Below, one piece after another: positions 33,414 through 41,373 of a DNA stretch of 64,000 nucleotides (positions within the stretch are counted from its first letter, which is position 1; each line of letters opens with the position of its first letter). Source of the DNA: JACCTH01 sp035253825 (GTDB lineage: Bacteria > Actinomycetota > Acidimicrobiia > Spongiisociales > ZC4RG35); contig DATFBM010000005.1 of assembly GCA_035253825.1 (NCBI GenBank), positions 24,457 to 88,456 on the forward strand, in the 5' to 3' direction. The notes under the pieces are model-generated. The model ran no database searches. It was not told the origin of the DNA and saw only the letters and a list, made by a program, of their open reading frames with translations. A program made the translations under genes and the position numbers.

Positions 33414-34942
33414 TCACCCTCTCCAATCAATAGCACTTGGCTCAGCCGGCCGGGGGCTGGGGCCACGTAATCGGTGGTGGCCTCGATGCGATCGAGCACC
33501 GCCTCCGCCGAGGGCTGGACCCGGTCCAACAAGACCTTTGGGTAAAGACCGATGATCAGCATCAGGAGGACCAAAGGAGCCAGCAGCATCTTCTCGCGAA
33601 GATTGAGGTCGAGCAGCTTTTGATTCTCGGGCTTTTCGGGAACGCCGGTGAAAGCTCGTTCGTAAGCCCACAGCAGGTAGATAGCGGCCAGCACCACTCC
33701 CGCCGCGGCGATGATGGCGTGGACGGGAAGGCTGGGGAAGGAGCCGATCAGGACCATGAACTCACCGATGAATCCGTTGAGGCCGGGAAGCCCGATCGAG
33801 GCGAAGATGGTGAATAGGAACACCGCCCCATAGGCGGGCATCACCTTTTGCAGCCCTCCGAAATCGGCAATCTGCTTGGTGTGACGGCGGTCATAGATCA
33901 TCCCCACGAGGAGGAACAAGGCACCCGTGGTGATGCCGTGGTTGACGTTCTGCACCACGCCGCCTGCCAGCCCGCCTGATGTAAGCGCGAAGGTGCCAAG
34001 AACGATGAATCCCAAATGGGACACCGACGAGTAAGCGACCAGCTTTTTCAGGTCGGGCTGCACGATGGCGACGATTGCTCCGTAGATGATGCCGATCACC
34101 GCCAGCGCCGCCATGATCGGAACAAAGTCAACCGACGCCTGGGGAAACAAGCCGAGGTTGAAACGAACTAGTCCGTAGGTTCCAAGCTTCAAGAGGACCG
34201 CCGCCAGCAGCACCGAACCGGCGGTGGGGGCTTCGACATGGGCATCGGGGAGCCAGGTATGGAGCGGAAACATCGGCACCTTGATGGCGAAGGCGAGGGC
34301 GAAGGCGGCAAACAGCCATCGACTGGTCGATTGATTCATGGAGAGATCGAGCAGATCGGTGTATGAGAAGGAGGGTGTACCGGTCTCGCGACCGGTCAAT
34401 ACCGCCAGAGCGATGATGGCCGCCATCATCAAGGCCGAACCGAAGGCGGTGTAAAGAAAGAACTTCACGGCCGCATAGATCCGGCGTTCGCCACCCCAAA
34501 TGCCGATGATGAAGTACATCGGGATCAAGATCGCCTCGAAGAACACGAAGAAGAGCAAAAGATCGAGGGCCAGAAACACACCGATCAGACCTGCCTCGAG
34601 GAGCAGGGTGTACATCACGAATTCCTTCAGCCGGTGGGTGATGGCCACCGACGCCGCCAGGGAGATTGGAACCAAGAGAGCAGTCAGGATCACGAGGGGT
34701 AGAGAGATGCCGTCGACCCCGAGGTACCAGGAGAAACCCCAAGGGGCGTAGAGCATCGTTCGTTCGACCAATTGGAAGCCGGGCTCGCCGGCGGTGAACT
34801 CGATAAAGAGGTATCCCGCGAGGGCGAGGGGGGCCATGGAAACCGTCACCCCGATCGGCAGAAAGAGCTCCGCTCGTCGACGCGGGATCAAGGCCACGAT
34901 CAACGCTGCCACCGCCGGCATGACAATCAATGCGGTCAGCAT
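33410..34942 (-). CDS. nuoM: NADH-quinone oxidoreductase subunit M (cluster 2)
   Basis: This is an antiporter-like subunit of 510 residues. Signatures: LLFFVFFEAILIPMYFIIGIWG, AVKFFLYTAFGSALMMAAI, FAIKVPMFPLHTWLPDAHVEAPTAGSV and SSVSHLGFIVLGTFAL. ATG 34942, which directly follows the nuoL stop, has GAGGAG upstream; longer frames run into nuoL2. The sequence is closer to common bacterial NuoM than the cluster 1 copy in its N-terminal arrangement. Confidence 0.95.
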   Translation of the reverse strand: MLTALIVMPAVAALIVALIPRRRAELFLPIGVTVSMAPLALAGYLFIEFTAGEPGFQLVERTMLYAPWGFSWYLGVDGISLPLVILTALLVPISLAASVAITHRLKEFVMYTLLLEAGLIGVFLALDLLLFFVFFEAILIPMYFIIGIWGGERRIYAAVKFFLYTAFGSALMMAAIIALAVLTGRETGTPSFSYTDLLDLSMNQSTSRWLFAAFALAFAIKVPMFPLHTWLPDAHVEAPTAGSVLLAAVLLKLGTYGLVRFNLGLFPQASVDFVPIMAALAVIGIIYGAIVAIVQPDLKKLVAYSSVSHLGFIVLGTFALTSGGLAGGVVQNVNHGITTGALFLLVGMIYDRRHTKQIADFGGLQKVMPAYGAVFLFTIFASIGLPGLNGFIGEFMVLIGSFPSLPVHAIIAAAGVVLAAIYLLWAYERAFTGVPEKPENQKLLDLNLREKMLLAPLVLLMLIIGLYPKVLLDRVQPSAEAVLDRIEATTDYVAPAPGRLSQVLLIGEGE

Positions 34943-34943
34943 T

Positions 34944-36830
34944 TCACGCTCCTCGCAAGACCAGCCAAGCAAGGACAGCCACCGTCCCGGCTGCAAATAG
35001 GACCCCGTAGCTGCGAACCAGTCCCGGTTGCATGGCCCTCGCCCTGCTCGCCACCGTCCGCACCAACCGGCCCGCCCCGTTCACCGCTCCATCTATCACC
35101 GGCAGGTCGAATGAGAAGGCCGCTTCCTCGGCCAGCCGCAACCCCGGCTTCACCACGGTGGCGCCGTAGATGTCGTCTACCCGATACCCATTTCGCCACA
35201 GACTCCAAAGCGGCCCGAAGGCCTCCTCAAACCGGCGCCACAGGTCGGCCGGACGGTTGTAGGCGAAGAATGCCGCCGCCGCTCCGGCGAGACCGGCTGC
35301 GACCGACAAACCGGCAAGGATGGCGAACATCAGCCACCCCTCAGGCGGATGGGCCAGGTTCACGCCTTCGAAGGAAGGCTCCAGAAAGTGCTCGAGGGCA
35401 GTGCGAAACGGGGTGTTGATGAAGCCCCCAATCACCGACAGCACCGCCAGCACCACTAGAGGGAACGTCATCACCCGCGGCGATTCGTGAGGATGAACCT
35501 CGAGCTCCCAGCGCGGCTCACCCATGAAGACCAGGACGAATTGCCGGGTCATGTAAAAGGCCGTGAGCAGGGCCGTCACCAGGCCAACAATCCACAGGAC
35601 CGAAAACCAGCCCCCACGAGCGAAGGCGACCCCGAGGATTTCGTCTTTCGACCAGAACCCGGCTAGCGGGGGTATGCCGGCGATGGCGATGGTGCCGATG
35701 GCCATCGTCGTCGCAGTCACCGGCATTCGCTTCCGCAAGCCTCCCATCCTGTCCATGTTTTGTTCGTCCGCCATGGCATGTATCACTGAGCCCGCCCCGA
35801 GGAACAGAAGCGCCTTGAAGAAAGCGTGGGTCATCAGATGGAAGAGCCCCGCTATGTGCCCGGCTGCGCCGACCGCCAGAAACATGTATCCGAGTTGCGA
35901 GATGGTCGAATAGGCCAACACCCGCTTGATGTCCTTTTGGGCAAGGGCAATGGTCGCTGCCCAGAGGGCGGTGGCCGCCCCGACCGTGGCTACGACTGGT
36001 CCGGCAACAGGTGAGAGCTCGAAGATGGGGGCCGACCGGGCGATCACATAGACGCCGGCGGTCACCATGGTGGCGGCGTGGATCAGAGCCGAGACCGGGG
36101 TCGGGCCCTCCATCGCATCGGGAAGCCAGACATAGAGAGGGATTTGGGCTGATTTGCCGGCCGCCCCAATCAGAATCAATAGGCCGATGGCGGTCGCCAT
36201 CCCGGAGCTGAGCACATCCGCTGCCCGCTCGAAGATCCCCTCGAAAGACAACGTATGGAAAGCCCCAAAGATCAACATGAGCGCGATCAGGAACCCCAGG
36301 TCACCGATGCGGTTGACGATGAACGCCTTCTTGCCGGCGGCGGCCGCCACGGGTTTGGTGAACCAAAAGGAGACCAAGAGATAAGAACAGAGACCAACCA
36401 GCTCCCAGCCCATGAAGAGCATCGCAAAGTTCCCCGCCAGGACCAAGGTCAGCATCGAGGCGACGAAAAGGTTCAGATAGACGAAGAAACGGCTGAACCG
36501 CTCGTCGCCATGCATGTAGCCGATCGCGTAGAGGTGAATCAACGCCCCCACCCCGGTGATGATCAACGTCATCAGTACCGAGAGGGGGTCCCAGGTGATG
36601 ACGAGCTCGGCCCCGATTGCCGGCATCCACTCCCAGATCTTGACAATGGTGGCTTGGCCATCGCCCGAGAAGAAGGGACGTCCTGCTCCCAGTCCTAACG
36701 CGAACGACCCTGCCACCGCCAAAGTGGCCAGGTAACCGGCTCTCGGCTCACCAATCCGTCGGCCAAAAAAGTGAAGGAAAGTGGCCGATGCCAGCGGCAA
36801 TGCAATGACTAGCCAGAGGAGTGACGTCAA
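34944..36830 (-). CDS. nuoL: NADH-quinone oxidoreductase subunit L (cluster 2)
   Basis: This antiporter-like subunit has 628 residues, close to the usual length. Key parts: ITWDPLSVLMTLIITGVGALIHLYAIGYMHGD (split by a turn), FMGWELVGLCSYLLVSFWF, IPLYVWLPDAMEGPTPVSALIHAATMVTAGVYVIAR (channel helix) and HLMTHAFFKALLFLGAGSVIHAM. The long lateral helix and final anchor are at the C-terminus. It starts four bases after nuoK2 and ends one base before the nuoM2 start. Confidence 0.95.
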   Translation of the reverse strand: MTSLLWLVIALPLASATFLHFFGRRIGEPRAGYLATLAVAGSFALGLGAGRPFFSGDGQATIVKIWEWMPAIGAELVITWDPLSVLMTLIITGVGALIHLYAIGYMHGDERFSRFFVYLNLFVASMLTLVLAGNFAMLFMGWELVGLCSYLLVSFWFTKPVAAAAGKKAFIVNRIGDLGFLIALMLIFGAFHTLSFEGIFERAADVLSSGMATAIGLLILIGAAGKSAQIPLYVWLPDAMEGPTPVSALIHAATMVTAGVYVIARSAPIFELSPVAGPVVATVGAATALWAATIALAQKDIKRVLAYSTISQLGYMFLAVGAAGHIAGLFHLMTHAFFKALLFLGAGSVIHAMADEQNMDRMGGLRKRMPVTATTMAIGTIAIAGIPPLAGFWSKDEILGVAFARGGWFSVLWIVGLVTALLTAFYMTRQFVLVFMGEPRWELEVHPHESPRVMTFPLVVLAVLSVIGGFINTPFRTALEHFLEPSFEGVNLAHPPEGWLMFAILAGLSVAAGLAGAAAAFFAYNRPADLWRRFEEAFGPLWSLWRNGYRVDDIYGATVVKPGLRLAEEAAFSFDLPVIDGAVNGAGRLVRTVASRARAMQPGLVRSYGVLFAAGTVAVLAWLVLRGA

Positions 36831-36834
36831 GCCG

Positions 36835-37146
36835 TCAACCCGCCATCTCTGAGAGTTCGTCTACCGATGCCGATTGCCGGCGCCGGAAGATTGCAACGAT
36901 GATTGCCAATCCCACAACGACTTCTGCCGCGGCGACCACCAGCACGAAGAAAACCGCCATCTGGCCATCGAGGCTTCCCAGCGCCCGGCCGGCGGCGACG
37001 AAGGTGAGATTGACTGCGTTCAGCATTAACTCGATGCACATGAACATGACGAGGGCATTACGACGAATAAGGATTCCCAGCGCTCCGATCGCAAAAAGCA
37101 ACGCCGCCAGGGTCATGTACCACCCGGGGGTGACGACGAGGCTCAC
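36835..37146 (-). CDS. nuoK: NADH-quinone oxidoreductase subunit K (cluster 2)
   Basis: This is a three-helix subunit of 103 residues. The core ILIRRNALVMFMCIELMLNAVNLTF and VVAAAEVVVGLAIIVAIFRRR carry the two conserved glutamates. Translation starts at GTG 37146, overlapping the nuoJ2 stop as GTGA; the much longer upstream frame is inside nuoJ2. Position and length are standard. Confidence 0.94.
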   Translation of the reverse strand: MSLVVTPGWYMTLAALLFAIGALGILIRRNALVMFMCIELMLNAVNLTFVAAGRALGSLDGQMAVFFVLVVAAAEVVVGLAIIVAIFRRRQSASVDELSEMAG

Positions 37147-37706
37147 GAACCCGGTCCCGTTTCTCCCCCCGGGGGAACCCGGCTGAGGATCGGCTTCCGG
37201 GTCGAAGCGAGAGCGATAGCGCCGGCTGCGGCGATCGTCAGCAACAAAGCCGTTGCCTCGAAGGCCAAAACCCAATCGGTGAACATGGGCTCCGCCAACG
37301 CTTGGACCGTCCCGTTGGTTTGCGCGGCACCCGCCGGAGTAACCACAAGCGGAACCCACGAGAACCGGCCTCGAGCGACGAGGGCAATTCCGAGTCCGGC
37401 GGCGATCAGCCCGACCGCTAACGCCAATCGCCGCTGGTGGGGGATCGTTTCGGCGGTGTTCTCTTCCTTGTCGACCCCGATCAACATGATCACGAAGAGG
37501 AAGAGCGTCATCACCGCCCCGGCATAAACGATCACCTGCACTGCCGCCACGAAATGAGCGAGCTGCAGCACGTAGAGAACTGCTATGGCGAAGAGGGTGG
37601 CGAGGAGTCCCATTGCCGAATAGACCGGGTTACGGGCTCTGATCACTGTGACCCCGCCCGTCAGGGAGGCCCCCGCCATCAGAGCGAACACGATCAACTC
37701 AACCAT
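37143..37706 (-). CDS. nuoJ: NADH-quinone oxidoreductase subunit J (cluster 2)
   Basis: This is a five-helix subunit of 187 residues. The conserved region is YVLQLAHFVAAVQVIVYAGAVMTLFLFVIMLIGVD, followed by a longer loop than in NuoJ1. The start is ATG 37706; upstream in-frame sequence belongs to the intergenic and nuoI2 region. The last residues (VPPGGETGPGS) are encoded by a decayed copy of the double-hairpin repeat at 37158-37186, so the C-terminus may have been altered by repeat insertion. Confidence 0.92.
   Translation of the reverse strand: MVELIVFALMAGASLTGGVTVIRARNPVYSAMGLLATLFAIAVLYVLQLAHFVAAVQVIVYAGAVMTLFLFVIMLIGVDKEENTAETIPHQRRLALAVGLIAAGLGIALVARGRFSWVPLVVTPAGAAQTNGTVQALAEPMFTDWVLAFEATALLLTIAAAGAIALASTRKPILSRVPPGGETGPGS
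37158..37186. repeat. Double-hairpin palindromic repeat, decayed copy 3
   Basis: GTTTCTCCCCCC followed by GGGGGA and CCCGGCTGA aligns with the start, centre and end of the unit at 62996-63038 after two short deletions. It lies in the last codons of nuoJ2. The match is short and could be chance, but position at a gene end resembles copy 1. Confidence 0.35.
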
Positions 37707-37725
37707 GGAGCGAAGCCGCCACGCC

Positions 37726-38355
37726 TCAAGCGTCCCGTTCGTCCTGCGTGGGCTCTGGGGCCCAAGAGGCTGGTCCAGGTGTCCCCTGCCAGGCCTGCAC
37801 GCCCTCGTAGGCGGCCACCCCGCTGGGTGCCGTTGCCCGCAACCACCCATCGGCGGTGTTTAGTTCGGCCGGCTGGGCGAGCGGATCCTCGGGGAACATG
37901 TGTGGCACCGAGCCGTCCGGTCTCATCAGCAGCTCCTGGCGGGTGTAGATGGCGTCCCGACGGTTAGAAGTCGACATCTCGAAGAGATGCGTCATGGTTA
38001 TCGCCTCTGTGGGGCACGCCTCCACGCAGAGCCCGCAAAAGATGCAGCGCAGCATGTTGATCTCGTAGACGTAGCCGTACCGCTCCCCCGGACTGACCGG
38101 CTGGTCGGGGGGGTTGTCCCGACCCCGGACATAGATGCAGCGAGCCGGGCAGGCTCCGGCGCACAGCTCGCACCCGATGCATTTCTCCATTCCGTCCGGA
38201 TAACGATTGAGAACGTGGCGGCCATGGAAACGTTGCGGCTTCTGACGGAACTCCTGCGGGTACTTGGTAGTGACGAGACCATCGCCCAATACCGTGTCGA
38301 CCATCACCTTCCCGGTTACCCGCAATCCTCTGAGAAAGGCTCCGAGTCCTGACAT
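37726..38355 (-). CDS. nuoI: NADH-quinone oxidoreductase subunit I (cluster 2)
   Basis: This is the two-cluster ferredoxin-like subunit, 209 residues. Both 4Fe-4S motifs are intact: CIGCELCAGACP and CIFCGLCVEACP. It is 47 residues longer than NuoI1 because of a C-terminal extension (from about residue 160) rich in Pro, Ala and Trp, as in other actinobacterial NuoI. The start overlaps the nuoH2 stop by one base. It transfers electrons from NuoG to NuoB. Confidence 0.95.
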   Translation of the reverse strand: MSGLGAFLRGLRVTGKVMVDTVLGDGLVTTKYPQEFRQKPQRFHGRHVLNRYPDGMEKCIGCELCAGACPARCIYVRGRDNPPDQPVSPGERYGYVYEINMLRCIFCGLCVEACPTEAITMTHLFEMSTSNRRDAIYTRQELLMRPDGSVPHMFPEDPLAQPAELNTADGWLRATAPSGVAAYEGVQAWQGTPGPASWAPEPTQDERDA

Positions 38356-39470
38356 CAGGCGCTCCAGGGAAGCCCGAATTGGCGAACAGAGATTGCCACG
38401 GTCGAAAGGATCAGCCAGACCAGGGCCGCGGGGATCAAGCGTTTCCACCCAATTTGCATCAACTGGTCGTATCGAAGACGGGGCATAGTTGCCCTGATCC
38501 AGAAGAAAGCGAAAATCACTGCGTAGGTTTTGATCAGGAGCCAGATGGTGGGGAGGACCGCCGAGATCCATGCCGGGACCTGGCCATCGAATGTGGGTCC
38601 ATTCCAACCACCGAGAAAAAGCGTGGCGCAGATGGCCGACATCGAGAAGATATTGATGTACTCAGCGAGTTGGTACATGGCAAAGCGCATACCCGAATAC
38701 TCGGTATGAAACCCACCGACCAGTTCCTGCTCCGCCTCAACTAGATCGAAAGGGGCACGATTGGTCTCGGCGATGATGGCCAGAAAAAAGATGACGAACG
38801 CCACCACCTGCGGAAACAGGTTCCAACGTGGAATGAAGCCCAGGTAGGTGCCCGCTTGACTCTCAACGATCCCGGCGAGGGAAAGAGTGCCGCCAGCTCG
38901 CGTGGAAGAGAACATCACCACCGAGACAATGGAGAGGCCGATGGCCGCCTCATAAGAGATGGCCTGGGCGGTCGCCCTAACCGCGCCCAGCAGTGGGTAC
39001 TTCGAACCCGAGGACCAACCCGCCAGCACCACGGCGTACACCGCCAGCGAGGACATGGCGAGAATGAACAGCACGCCCACGTTGAGGTCGGCGCCCTGGA
39101 GGAGAACTTCACGATCGCCGATGGTGAATGGTCTTCCGAAGGGCACCACCATGAAAAGGAGAAGGGCGGGGATGACGGCGAGAAAAGGGGCGAGGACGAA
39201 CATCCCGTACTGGACCTTGCTCGGGTTGATCTGCTCCTTGAAGAAAAGCTTGAGACCATCGGCGACGGTCTGCAGGAGGCCGAAGGGGCCGGCCCGATCG
39301 GGACCGATCCGATTTTGCATATCGGCGATGGTCTTCCGCTCGAGCCACACGTTGAAGATGGTGGTGACGAGGAGGAGAACGAAAACCGCCAGCACCCGCC
39401 CGACGACTATCAGGATGTCGAGGCCGTCCATTCCCGGCTGAGAATAGGGAGCGCCGTTTGGACCCAACAA
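38355..39470 (-). CDS. nuoH: NADH-quinone oxidoreductase subunit H (cluster 2)
   Basis: This membrane subunit of the quinone chamber has 371 residues. Diagnostic stretches are WLERKTIADMQNRIGPDRAG, ADGLKLFFKEQ, AETNRAPFDLVEAEQELVGG and FHTEYSGMRFAMYQL. The start at 39470 may be too early; ATG 39431 (MDGLDILIVVGR) gives a normal N-terminus. It begins a new nuo sub-operon, because two genes on the plus strand separate it from nuoG2. The divergent squalene-cyclase-like gene begins only 20 bases away. Confidence 0.94.
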   Translation of the reverse strand: MLGPNGAPYSQPGMDGLDILIVVGRVLAVFVLLLVTTIFNVWLERKTIADMQNRIGPDRAGPFGLLQTVADGLKLFFKEQINPSKVQYGMFVLAPFLAVIPALLLFMVVPFGRPFTIGDREVLLQGADLNVGVLFILAMSSLAVYAVVLAGWSSGSKYPLLGAVRATAQAISYEAAIGLSIVSVVMFSSTRAGGTLSLAGIVESQAGTYLGFIPRWNLFPQVVAFVIFFLAIIAETNRAPFDLVEAEQELVGGFHTEYSGMRFAMYQLAEYINIFSMSAICATLFLGGWNGPTFDGQVPAWISAVLPTIWLLIKTYAVIFAFFWIRATMPRLRYDQLMQIGWKRLIPAALVWLILSTVAISVRQFGLPWSA

Positions 39471-39490
39471 ACCCGGTCTAAGTTGAGTTG

Positions 39491-40333
39491 ATGGAGGACG
39501 TGCGGCGATCTCCAGAGGCCAAAGCCTTGCTGGCCTCTGTGGTCCTCGACCCGGTCTATCGCAAATGGCGAGGCGCCCATTGGGTGATCGCCGACTTGGC
39601 CGACATCGGTCATCCGCCGAGGGCCAAGGAAGTCCGGCCCTTGGTTGATCTAGTCGTCGATCGCTGGCTGGGGCCGCAGTTCTTTCGGGAGACCGGTGCC
39701 GGCCGGGTTCCCTTCATCGCCGGTCGTTATCGCCGGTGTGGCTCCATTCAGGGAAACGCCCTCCGGTCGATGGTCCAGTTGGGGTGGGCCGACGACCGAG
39801 CCCATCAGCTGGCCGAAAGGTTGATGCACTGGCAGTGGCCCGACGGTGGCTGGAATTGCGATCGCACTCGTTCGGCGGACACTTCCTCGTTCATGGAAAC
39901 CTTGATGCCGATGCGGGGCCTGGCTGCTTACGCGGCCTGGTCGGGAGACAAGAGCGCAGCCGAGGCTGCCCGTGAGGCGGCCGAGGTATTTCTTTCCCGA
40001 CGTCTCTTTCTGCGGCGACGGGATGGGAAGCCGATGAGCTCGGATTTCATGCGACTGCACTATCCCCTCTACTGGCACTATGACTTCCTGGGCGGTCTGG
40101 TGGGGATGAACGAATTGGGATTGCTCTCCGACCCGAGGTGCGAACCGGCCCTCGAGTTGCTGGAGGCGAAACGGCTCCCGGACGGCGGGTGGCCGGCCGA
40201 GGCGAAGTGGTACAAGCTGTCGGAAGGCCCCGGGCCCGGGATCTCGGCGGTCGACTGGGGCGGGGTAAGCCAGAAAGCCCCCAATCGCTGGGTAACCCAA
40301 GATGCAATGTCGGTTTTGGGTGCAACCGTTTAG
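39491..40333 (+). CDS. Prenyltransferase/squalene-cyclase-like alpha-toroid protein
   Basis: This is a soluble protein of about 280 residues with repeats of the terpenoid-cyclase type. WQWPDGGWNCD (near residue 115) and RLPDGGWPAEAKWY (near residue 230) are QW-like motifs with the GGW core. It has about half the length of squalene-hopene cyclases and lacks the DxDD catalytic motif and membrane segment, so it may only share the alpha-alpha barrel fold. No terpenoid genes are adjacent. It lies in the insertion between nuoG2 and nuoH2, divergent from nuoH2. Confidence 0.65.
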   Translation: MEDVRRSPEAKALLASVVLDPVYRKWRGAHWVIADLADIGHPPRAKEVRPLVDLVVDRWLGPQFFRETGAGRVPFIAGRYRRCGSIQGNALRSMVQLGWADDRAHQLAERLMHWQWPDGGWNCDRTRSADTSSFMETLMPMRGLAAYAAWSGDKSAAEAAREAAEVFLSRRLFLRRRDGKPMSSDFMRLHYPLYWHYDFLGGLVGMNELGLLSDPRCEPALELLEAKRLPDGGWPAEAKWYKLSEGPGPGISAVDWGGVSQKAPNRWVTQDAMSVLGATV

Positions 40334-40398
40334 AGATCCTCGGGGTTCATTTCAGAAAACACATGGCATTTCTCTGCTGAAGGGGGCGTTTTCCTCCC

Positions 40399-41316
40399 AT
40401 GACTGATCTCCGAACCGGGTCACCTCGATTTCTCTCCACCGCCGAAGGGACCTCCGCTCACGCCTTCACCATCCGCGACTGGTTGATGTTTCTGGGGGTT
40501 GGCCTGATCTGGGGATCGTCTTTTTTCTTCATCGCCGTCGGCCTTCGTAGCCTGGCGCCAGAGGTCATCACACCCATGCGCCTGGCGTTCGGATTCCTCG
40601 TCCTCAGCCTCTTCCCCGCCGCCCGACGCAAGGTCGACCGTTCCGATTGGCCTCGGATCGCCGTGCTGGGCGTCATCTGGATGGCAATCCCGCTCTCGAT
40701 GTTTCCGTTTGCCGAAGAGCGGGTTTCGTCGGCCTTGACCGGGATGCTGAACGGAGCCAACCCGATTTTCACCGCCGCGGTGGCCTGGGCGCTGCTGAAA
40801 CGGCCCCCTGGGGCCAATCAGCGATGGGGCTTGGTGCTCGGATTTCTCGGCACGGCTTTGATCGCCCTTCCTTCCTTAGATGAAGGCCGCTCAGAGGCTT
40901 TGGGGGTCGTGCTCATACTCATCGCACTGACGTGCTACGGGTTTGCATTGAACCTGGCGGTGCCCCTGCAGCAGAAGTACGGGGCATTGCCGATCTTCTG
41001 GCGAGCGCAGATGGTGGGGATGGCATTGACCTTCCCGCTGGGTGTGACAGGCCTTGACAACTCCCGGTTCGAGCTGGTGCCGGTGCTAGCCATCCTCGCC
41101 CTCGGCGTGTTCGGCACCGCTCTGGCCTACCTCCTCATGGGCGGTCTAGCCGGGCGGGTCGGCGCCACCCGCGCTTCGATCTCCACGTATCTGATCCCGG
41201 TCGTCGCCATCCTTCTCGGGGTCATCGTCTTATCCGAGCGAGTGCACCCATTGAGCCTGGCCGGCTCCGCACTGGTACTGCTCGGAGCTTGGCTCGGCAG
41301 CCGCCGCGGTCGCTAG
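40399..41316 (+). CDS. EamA/DMT-superfamily transporter
   Basis: This is a ten-helix transporter of 305 residues with two EamA repeats: first half from FLGVGLIWGSSFFFIAVGLR, second half from LGVVLILIALTCYGFALNLA to LGVIVLSERVHPLSLAGSALVLLGAWL, which has the usual ERxxP motif. It is 65 bases downstream of the squalene-cyclase-like gene on the same strand and probably shares its transcript. The substrate is unknown. Its end is followed by the repeat palindrome shared with nuoG2. Confidence 0.9.
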   Translation: MTDLRTGSPRFLSTAEGTSAHAFTIRDWLMFLGVGLIWGSSFFFIAVGLRSLAPEVITPMRLAFGFLVLSLFPAARRKVDRSDWPRIAVLGVIWMAIPLSMFPFAEERVSSALTGMLNGANPIFTAAVAWALLKRPPGANQRWGLVLGFLGTALIALPSLDEGRSEALGVVLILIALTCYGFALNLAVPLQQKYGALPIFWRAQMVGMALTFPLGVTGLDNSRFELVPVLAILALGVFGTALAYLLMGGLAGRVGATRASISTYLIPVVAILLGVIVLSERVHPLSLAGSALVLLGAWLGSRRGR

Positions 41317-41323
41317 TCGCCCA

Positions 41324-41373
41324 TTCTGTGGGCTGATAGGGCCGTACAGCGGCCCTATCCACCCTGGGTCGCG
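41324..41373. terminator. GGGTCGC-type palindrome, copy B; terminator between EamA and nuoG2
   Basis: A perfect 10-base stem GATAGGGCCG (41335-41344) and CGGCCCTATC (41350-41359) with loop TACAG lies between convergent genes and includes the nuoG2 stop codon. Flanks TTCTGTGGGCT and ACCCTGGGTCGC match copy A at 3540-3592. Copy C at 11303-11354 shares the stem bases and the right flank in inverse orientation. Confidence 0.7.
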
